Source of the DNA: Candidatus Binataceae bacterium | GTDB taxonomy: Bacteria; Desulfobacterota; Binatia; Binatales; Binataceae | Assembly: GCA_030042765.1 (NCBI GenBank) | Contig: JASHZA010000170.1 | Location: 1-6,060, forward strand | Direction of reading: 5' to 3' | Length of the DNA: 6,060 nucleotides | Part shown: in pieces, positions 1 through 4,488 of the stretch | How positions within the stretch are numbered: position 1 is the stretch's first letter | Layout: every line of letters starts with the position of its first letter | Notes under the pieces: model-generated | The model's database searches: none | What the model was told of the DNA's origin: nothing | Seen by the model: only the letters and a program-made list of their open reading frames with translations | Made by a program: the position numbers and the translations under genes

Positions 1-1509
1 CTGGTCGGGGCCGGCCCGGGTGCACCTGATCTGATCACGGTCCGTGCCGCTGCGGTAATGCGGAGTGCACACGTAGTGGTTCACGATTCCCTCGTTAGTC
101 CCGAAGTACTCATGCTGGCTGCTGCAGGCACCAAGATTATCTTCGCCGGAAAGAGGGGCGGAGCCGGTCACGAATTGGATCAGGAAGAAATCAATCAAAT
201 CCTGGTTGAGCACGCGCGTGCCGGGAAGATCGTGGTGCGGCTCAAGGGTGGCGACCCGTTCATCTTCGGACGCGGCGGCGAAGAAGCCGCAGCGCTGGCG
301 GATGCGAACGTGCAGTTCGAGGTCGTGCCTGGAGTGACGTCCGCGATCGCTGCGCCGGCATTCGCCGGGATACCGTTGACCCATCGCGAACACGCGTCGT
401 TCGTAACTTTCCTGACGGGCCACGAGGATTTTGAGAAAAATCCGGAGGCAGCGATGCGATGGGATGAAATTGCCCGTTCCGCGCGCGACGGCACCCTCGT
501 TATCCTGATGTCGACGGCGCGAATGCGCGGCAACCTGGAGCGACTTGTCGGCGCTGGGCTGTCCGCACGAACTCCTGCCGCAGCGATCCAGTGGGGGACG
601 ACGGCGGCGCAGCGGACCGCCCTCGCGACGATCGGCACGCTCGCGGAAGAAGCAACTCGTGCCGGAATCGGGGCGCCCGCGGTAATCGTGGTTGGCGAGT
701 GCGCCCGCCTGCGCGCCAATCTGCGATGGTTTGAAAAGCTGCCGCTGTTCGGGCGGCGGATAGTAGTCACGCGTGCGGCTGCGGATGCGGCAAAGCTGGC
801 CGCGCGCCTGCGCGCCCTTGGCGCCGAAGCAATCGAATTCCCGACCATCGAAACTGTTCCGCCCGAAAGCTACGCGGCGCTCGACGACGCGATCGCGAAG
901 CTCGGCACTTGGGATTGGATCGTGTTCACCAGCGTTACGGGGGTCGAGGCCTTCTTCGGCCGACTCCGGGCACTCGCACGCGATATTCGCGAACTGGGGA
1001 AGGCCTCGATCGCGGCGATTGGACCGGCGACCGCTGCACGTATCCGCAGGTATGGTCTGAACGTCGCGGCCATACCGAAGGAATATCGCGCCGAGGAGCT
1101 GATCGGCGCGATCGGTGCGACGAAGATCGCCGGCAGGCGCATCCTGATTCCGCGAGCCGCCGTCGCGCGGGAGATACTGCCGCAACTGCTCCGCGAAAAA
1201 GGCGCCGCCGAAGTAACCGTTCCCCCGGCTTACCGGACGGTGAAGCCGGAGCAAGCGGATGGCACGCGGATTCGCGATTTGGCCGCGGCCGGCGCGATCG
1301 ACCTGGTGACCTTTACCAGTTCCAGCACGGTGACGAATTTCTGTGCCTTGGCCGGCGAATTTCCGCAAGGGTTGAAGACGGCGGTGATTGGTCCGATCAC
1401 GGCGCAGACCGCACGACGCCAGGGTTTCGAAGTCGTGGTGTCGCCGAAGGACTATACGGTGGATGCGCTGCTGGACGCGATCGTCTCGCACTTCCAACCT
1501 CGCGCCTGA
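1..1509 (+). CDS. cobA/hemD: Uroporphyrinogen-III C-methyltransferase / uroporphyrinogen-III synthase fusion (5' partial)
   Basis: This bifunctional cytoplasmic enzyme closes hydroxymethylbilane to uroporphyrinogen III (HemD half) and methylates it twice with S-adenosylmethionine to precorrin-2 (CobA half), feeding siroheme and cobalamin. The frame is open from base 1, where the glycine-rich SAM loop [11 protein letters not shown] is already visible, so only a few N-terminal residues are missing; the ATG at 58 lies inside the domain and is not the start. In window codons, the CobA domain spans about 1-240. It has VVHDSLV (Asp29, matching the catalytic Asp248 of E. coli CysG), GKRGG (Lys51, matching Lys270), the signature [16 protein letters not shown] (about 80-95) and [20 protein letters not shown]. 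The HemD domain runs from about 247 ([11 protein letters not shown]) to the end, with [26 protein letters not shown] and FTSSSTV. Total visible length is 502 codons, near the usual size of such fusions. One oddity is Ala8 where the family usually has Asp (GPGD). The ORF ends 73 bases before hemB. Confidence 0.95.
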   Translation: MVGAGPGAPDLITVRAAAVMRSAHVVVHDSLVSPEVLMLAAAGTKIIFAGKRGGAGHELDQEEINQILVEHARAGKIVVRLKGGDPFIFGRGGEEAAALADANVQFEVVPGVTSAIAAPAFAGIPLTHREHASFVTFLTGHEDFEKNPEAAMRWDEIARSARDGTLVILMSTARMRGNLERLVGAGLSARTPAAAIQWGTTAAQRTALATIGTLAEEATRAGIGAPAVIVVGECARLRANLRWFEKLPLFGRRIVVTRAAADAAKLAARLRALGAEAIEFPTIETVPPESYAALDDAIAKLGTWDWIVFTSVTGVEAFFGRLRALARDIRELGKASIAAIGPATAARIRRYGLNVAAIPKEYRAEELIGAIGATKIAGRRILIPRAAVAREILPQLLREKGAAEVTVPPAYRTVKPEQADGTRIRDLAAAGAIDLVTFTSSSTVTNFCALAGEFPQGLKTAVIGPITAQTARRQGFEVVVSPKDYTVDALLDAIVSHFQPRA

Positions 1510-1524
1510 GTGGCACCGGCGCTG

Positions 1525-1551
1525 TTCGCATGGCGGCATCAATAATATAAT
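1525..1551 (+). promoter_or_regulatory. Candidate internal promoter for hemB
   Basis: A perfect -10 consensus TATAAT sits at 1546-1551 inside an AT-rich island (AATAATATAAT) that stands out in this GC-rich region. The best -35 is poor: TTCGCA at 1525-1530 with a short 15-base spacer, or TGTTCG at 1523-1528 with 17 bases. Transcription would start near 1558, leaving a leader of about 25 bases before the hemB ATG at 1583. This suggests hemB can be transcribed separately from cobA/hemD. The -10 is seen directly; promoter function is inferred. Confidence 0.45.
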
Positions 1552-1568
1552 CGGTCGAGTCCCGCTCT

Positions 1569-1576
1569 GGGGGTGG
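1569..1576 (+). promoter_or_regulatory. Ribosome binding site of hemB
   Basis: GGGGGTGG lies 6 bases upstream of the ATG at 1583. It is an imperfect Shine-Dalgarno sequence but correctly spaced. It supports 1583 as the start rather than the far-upstream in-frame ATG at 1388, which lies inside cobA/hemD. Confidence 0.55.
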
Positions 1577-1582
1577 AATCTG

Positions 1583-2554
1583 ATGGCATTTCCGATCAAT
1601 CGGCCGCGGCGGCTGCGCCGCAACGAAACGATTCGCCGGATGGTGCGCGAGACGCACCTGTCGCCCGACGATTTTATTCAACCCTATTTCGTCTGTCCCG
1701 GACGCGACGTGAGGAAACCGGTGAGTGCGATGCCTGGGGTTGCACAGATGTCGGTGGACCATGTGGTGCGCGAGGCGCGCGAGACCCACGCCGCCGGCGT
1801 CCCGGCGATAATCCTCTTCGGCATCCCGGCCCATAAGGACCCGCAGGGCAGTTCCGCCTGGAACGATCAGGGCGAGGTGCAGCGCGCGATTCGCGGGATC
1901 AAGGAACAAGTGCCAGGCCTCGCCGTGATCACCGACGTCTGCATGTGCGAATACACCGACCATGGCCATTGCGGTGTGATCGCGGGCAACGATGTGGACA
2001 ATGACGCCACGCTGGAACTATTGGTGCGCGAGGCACTGTCACACGTGCGTGCCGGCGCCGACATGGTTGCGCCGTCGGACATGATGGACGGTAGGGTCGG
2101 TGCGATTCGCACGGCGCTCGACGAAGAGGGTTTCAACCATATTCCGATCATGGCGTACTCGGCGAAGTTTGCCTCGGCCTTTTACGGTCCGTTTCGCGAG
2201 GCCGCGGAATCCGCGCCCCAGTTCGGCGATCGCCGCTCATATCAGATGGACCCGCCCAATGGCGACGAGGCAATGCGCGAAATCGCACTCGATCTCGAAG
2301 AAGGCGCCGACATCGTGATGGTCAAGCCGGCTCTGCCCTATCTCGACCTGATTTACCGAGCCAAGCACGAATTCAACGTACCGGTGGCGGCATACAACGT
2401 CTCGGGCGAGTATTCGATGATCCGCGCGGCCGGGATCAATGGTTGGCTCGACGAGGAGCGGGCGACCCTGGAAGTGCTTACCGGGATCAAGCGCGCCGGC
2501 GCCGACATGATCCTGACCTACTTCGCCACCACCGTCGCCAAGCACTTGCGGTAA
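1583..2554 (+). CDS. hemB: Porphobilinogen synthase (delta-aminolevulinic acid dehydratase), zinc type
   Basis: HemB joins two molecules of 5-aminolevulinate into porphobilinogen, the common early step of all tetrapyrrole synthesis, as a cytoplasmic homo-oligomer (usually an octamer). From the ATG at 1583 the protein is 323 residues, the normal family length, and begins with the typical [18 protein letters not shown] segment. The two Schiff-base lysines are Lys195 (in [14 protein letters not shown]) and Lys248 (in [13 protein letters not shown]). Cys120, Cys122 and Cys130 ([13 protein letters not shown]) form the catalytic zinc triad, so this is the zinc-dependent form rather than the aspartate-rich, magnesium-only form known from Pseudomonas. 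[15 protein letters not shown] (219-233) and [14 protein letters not shown] are further family signatures. The gene follows cobA/hemD by 73 bases, probably in the same heme/siroheme cluster, with a possible promoter of its own. It faces the iron-sulfur-like gene, with only 27 bases between stop codons. Nothing is broken or missing. Confidence 0.97.
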   Translation: MAFPINRPRRLRRNETIRRMVRETHLSPDDFIQPYFVCPGRDVRKPVSAMPGVAQMSVDHVVREARETHAAGVPAIILFGIPAHKDPQGSSAWNDQGEVQRAIRGIKEQVPGLAVITDVCMCEYTDHGHCGVIAGNDVDNDATLELLVREALSHVRAGADMVAPSDMMDGRVGAIRTALDEEGFNHIPIMAYSAKFASAFYGPFREAAESAPQFGDRRSYQMDPPNGDEAMREIALDLEEGADIVMVKPALPYLDLIYRAKHEFNVPVAAYNVSGEYSMIRAAGINGWLDEERATLEVLTGIKRAGADMILTYFATTVAKHLR

Positions 2555-2583
2555 GACAAGCCCGTCGCGCGAACGGCCGTGTC
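2555..2583. terminator. Imperfect inverted repeat between convergent genes; possible bidirectional terminator
   Basis: The short gap between the hemB stop and the opposing stop is almost filled by an inverted repeat. GACA (2555-2558) pairs with TGTC (2580-2583) and CCGT (2562-2565) pairs with ACGG (2573-2576). One G-C pair and two mismatches lie between the two stems, and the loop is 7 bases (CGCGCGA). There is no T-tract on either side, so intrinsic termination would be weak. The pairing is seen; the function is a guess. Confidence 0.3.
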
Positions 2584-3349
2584 AGCGTGAGCGCGTCGGG
2601 TGGAGGTGCGTGTCATAATACGGGCGCATCGCTCGCAAGGCGCGCTCCTGATGATAGGCAAGTTCGTCGTCGGGATAGCGATGCTCCGGGCCAAGGACGC
2701 ATCCGACCCGCGCGTGGCAACGCGCCGCGCAATCCGGTTCGGCTTCGACACGATGTATGAGGCATCGCGGTATGTCCCATCCGGCCGGAAACGCCACGGC
2801 TCCGGCCGGGCATGCACTGATACAGCTTCGCGCACTGCACGACGGACAAGGATCAAAGCCAAGCGCGGCTCCGGGTGCGTCAATTTCAGCGTCGGTCAGG
2901 ATTGCTGCGCGAAACGCGATCCAGGGGCCGTAAACGGGATTCACCACTACGCCGATGATGCTGGGGCCGGCGAGGCCGGCGAGTTTCGCCGCTTCCATGA
3001 AGTTGAGCGTCGGGCCGCCATTCACAAATGGAAAAACAGTGGTGCATCGAGCGCCCGACGCGCGCGCCGCCGTGGCTACAGCCCCCTCGATCGCTTCACG
3101 AGTAAAATCGTCGAGCGGATTGTCGCGCTTAATCCATCCCGGATTACGGGCGACGTGTACCGAGAACGCACGCCATAGAGCGCCACCGCCATTGCCAATC
3201 ATGACGATCGAGCGAGCTTGAGTGTCGATCGAATCGGCGCGCATCGTTGATGGCGCTACTTGGTCATAGCTGGCGGTGGGAATCGAGGCGATCAGATTGA
3301 GGCCATATGGCGCTGCGGCCCGGCGAATCGCTTCAAGCAGGTGGTTCAC
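2582..3349 (-). CDS. Uncharacterised cysteine-rich, probable iron-sulfur (ferredoxin-like) protein
   Basis: This 255-residue protein is probably soluble, since no signal peptide or clear membrane helix is seen. It has nine cysteines, eight of them in the last third. Cys168, 171, 176 and 180 are spaced C-x2-C-x4-C-x3-C and end in CPAGAV, like a 4Fe-4S site with one longer gap. Cys196, 207, 211 and 217 (C-x10-C-x3-C-x5-C) lie in a segment ending CHARVGCVLGPEHRYPDDE, then AYHQERALRAM. The layout of an N-terminal globular part plus a C-terminal cysteine region recalls epoxyqueuosine reductase (QueG) and other reductive enzymes, but the protein is shorter and I see no cobalamin-binding evidence. 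I recall similar CHAR..C..G.EHRY proteins annotated only as hypothetical or ferredoxin in proteobacteria. The start is the GTG at 3349: an in-frame TAA lies 15 bases upstream, and the next ATG would remove 35 residues. The gene is convergent with hemB and divergent from the luciferase-like gene. Reaction and partner are unknown. Confidence 0.8.
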   Translation of the reverse strand: MNHLLEAIRRAAAPYGLNLIASIPTASYDQVAPSTMRADSIDTQARSIVMIGNGGGALWRAFSVHVARNPGWIKRDNPLDDFTREAIEGAVATAARASGARCTTVFPFVNGGPTLNFMEAAKLAGLAGPSIIGVVVNPVYGPWIAFRAAILTDAEIDAPGAALGFDPCPSCSARSCISACPAGAVAFPAGWDIPRCLIHRVEAEPDCAARCHARVGCVLGPEHRYPDDELAYHQERALRAMRPYYDTHLHPTRSR

Positions 3350-3361
3350 CCTGTTGATTTT

Positions 3362-3390
3362 ATCTTACAGCCGCCTGCTTTGCCTGTCCT
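3362..3390 (-). promoter_or_regulatory. Candidate promoter of the iron-sulfur-like gene
   Basis: On the minus strand, AGGACA (3385-3390) and TAAGAT (3362-3367) are separated by exactly 17 bases. Each matches its sigma-70 hexamer at four of six positions. Transcription would start near 3355, only about six bases before the GTG at 3349, which would give a nearly leaderless message. That agrees with the lack of a well-spaced Shine-Dalgarno sequence there. The fit is only moderate. Confidence 0.35.
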
Positions 3391-3507
3391 TTGCGCGCAT
3401 TACGTGGCCCATGGGAGCGTTGTGCTAGGGCTTTCACCGACGAATATGCTAAACGGCGGAAGGCTTGTGCCGTGGTAAGCCAGGCACGACCGAATCGTTA
3501 GACAGGT

Positions 3508-3514
3508 GAAGGAG
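3508..3514 (+). promoter_or_regulatory. Strong ribosome binding site deciding a GTG start
   Basis: GAAGGAG lies 7 bases upstream of the GTG at 3522. It is the best Shine-Dalgarno sequence in the window and fixes the start of the luciferase-like gene at a non-ATG codon. Confidence 0.85.
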
Positions 3515-3521
3515 CATACCA

Positions 3522-4436
3522 GTGGCAACGATCGAGTTTGGCGCTGCATTGCCGGAAATCAAGGGAGTTCCTGAATTCGCGCAGAGAGCGGAGAGCCTCG
3601 GCTACGACTACCTCGGATCCGGCGAACATATGATGTTCCATGGACCTGTGCCGAACTCGCTGATCAATCTGGCGGTCGCAGCGGGTGCAACGACCGCGAT
3701 CAAATTGATGAGCACGGTAGTGCTGCTGCCACTGTACACACCGATGGTGGTGGCCAAAATGACCTCGGTGCTCGACGTCGCGTCCAACGGCCGCTACCAC
3801 ATGGGAATCGGCGTGGGCGGCGAATTTCCCAAGGAATTCGAGGCCTGCGGCGTACCGGTCAAGCAGCGCGGTTCGCGCAGCAACGAGGCACTCGCTGTGA
3901 TCACGAAGTTATGGACCGAAAAGAACGTCACTTTCGAGGGGCGCTATTCGAAGTTCTCCGGCGTAACCGTCAGCCCGTCGCCGGCGCAGAGGCCGCATCC
4001 CCCAATCTGGGTCGCCGGGCGCAAGGAACCCGCGATGAAGCGCGCGGCACTCTATGCAGACGGCTGGCTTCCTTACATGTATACGCCCGAGATGCTTCAT
4101 GAGAGTCTTGAAAAAATTCATCATTTCGGCAAGGAAGCCGGCCGCGACATGAGCAAATTCCGCCCCGGGCTCTTCATCTTCGCCTCGGTCTATCCTGACC
4201 GGGACGAAGCCCGAGAACAGGCCGCGAAGGCGCTAGGCAAAAATTACGCTCAGGATTTTTCGAAGATCGCGGGACGCTACGCCCTTTACGGCAACCCTGA
4301 GGATTGCCGCAAACGGCTCAAGGAATATGTCGACGCCGGAGCACGCACGGTGATGATTAGCTGGGCATGCCGTCACGACGATATCGATCAGAATATGAAA
4401 CTCATCGCCGAGGAAGTGGCACCTGCTTTCAAATAA
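3522..4436 (+). CDS. Luciferase-like (LLM class) flavin/F420-dependent oxidoreductase
   Basis: This is a 304-residue TIM-barrel enzyme of the bacterial luciferase superfamily. Members use FMN or coenzyme F420 to oxidise or reduce diverse small molecules in the cytoplasm; the substrate here cannot be read from sequence. Visible family features are the first strand FGAALPEIKGVPEFAQRAE, GEHMMFHGPVPN (35-45), the core LLPLYTPMVVAKMTSVLDVASNGR (68-91) leading into the glycine-rich MGIGVGGEFPKEFEACG, the substrate-side segment RPHPPIWVAGR (157-167), DGWLPYMYTPEM (180-191), and the C-terminal YGNPEDCRKRLKEYVDAGARTV. The pattern resembles the group annotated as 'probable F420-dependent oxidoreductase' (TIGR03619-like), but an FMN member cannot be excluded. 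The start is GTG with a strong ribosome binding site. No cofactor-biosynthesis gene is nearby, and the gene seems to be a single transcription unit with a hairpin just after its stop. Confidence 0.93.
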   Translation: MATIEFGAALPEIKGVPEFAQRAESLGYDYLGSGEHMMFHGPVPNSLINLAVAAGATTAIKLMSTVVLLPLYTPMVVAKMTSVLDVASNGRYHMGIGVGGEFPKEFEACGVPVKQRGSRSNEALAVITKLWTEKNVTFEGRYSKFSGVTVSPSPAQRPHPPIWVAGRKEPAMKRAALYADGWLPYMYTPEMLHESLEKIHHFGKEAGRDMSKFRPGLFIFASVYPDRDEAREQAAKALGKNYAQDFSKIAGRYALYGNPEDCRKRLKEYVDAGARTVMISWACRHDDIDQNMKLIAEEVAPAFK

Positions 4437-4440
4437 AGGC

Positions 4441-4459
4441 CGCACCGGCGTCCGGTGCG
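4441..4459 (+). terminator. Perfect hairpin after the luciferase-like gene
   Basis: CGCACCGG (4441-4448) and CCGGTGCG (4452-4459) form a perfect 8-bp GC-rich stem with a 3-base loop (CGT), starting 4 bases after the TAA at 4434-4436. Only two Ts follow, then GC-rich sequence, so it is not a classical intrinsic terminator. It may act as a weak terminator or as a stabilising 3' hairpin, and it also lies about 30 bases ahead of the next gene. Confidence 0.5.
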
Positions 4460-4488
4460 TTCGGGGAGCGTTTAGATCAAGCCCGGGT

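Larger units (their letters stand above)
3350..3521. other. Divergent intergenic region
   Basis: These 172 bases separate two divergently read genes and should hold promoters for both. For the plus direction I find only a weak pair, TTGTGC (3420-3425) and TATGCT (3445-3450), with a 19-base spacer. Bases 3462-3487 hold two overlapping short inverted repeats that cannot form together: GGCTT with AAGCC, and GTGCC with GGCAC. No small gene or RNA is recognisable. Confidence 0.5.

Noticed and set aside
58..60. ATG at 58 as the start of the CobA/HemD protein
   Set aside because: The frame upstream to base 1 encodes the SAM-binding loop GAGPGAPDL, which belongs to the domain, so the gene starts before the window.
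195..848. Minus-strand ORF of 217 codons within cobA/hemD
   Set aside because: It is antisense to an unmistakable enzyme, with alanine/arginine/serine-rich shadow composition.
1388..1582. Upstream in-frame extension of hemB to ATG 1388
   Set aside because: It would overlap cobA/hemD by about 120 bases and add 65 arginine-rich residues absent from the HemB family. The ATG at 1583 has a suitable ribosome binding site and gives the normal length.
2600..3178. Plus-strand ORF of 192 codons opposite the iron-sulfur-like gene
   Set aside because: The minus-strand frame carries organised cysteine motifs; the plus-strand translation shows no domain and lacks a clear ribosome binding site.
2582..3349. 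Assignment of the cysteine-rich protein as QueG (epoxyqueuosine reductase)
   Set aside because: QueG is about 100 residues longer, has standard C-x2-C-x2-C-x3-CP clusters and binds cobalamin. The spacing and length here differ, so only a loose resemblance is claimed.
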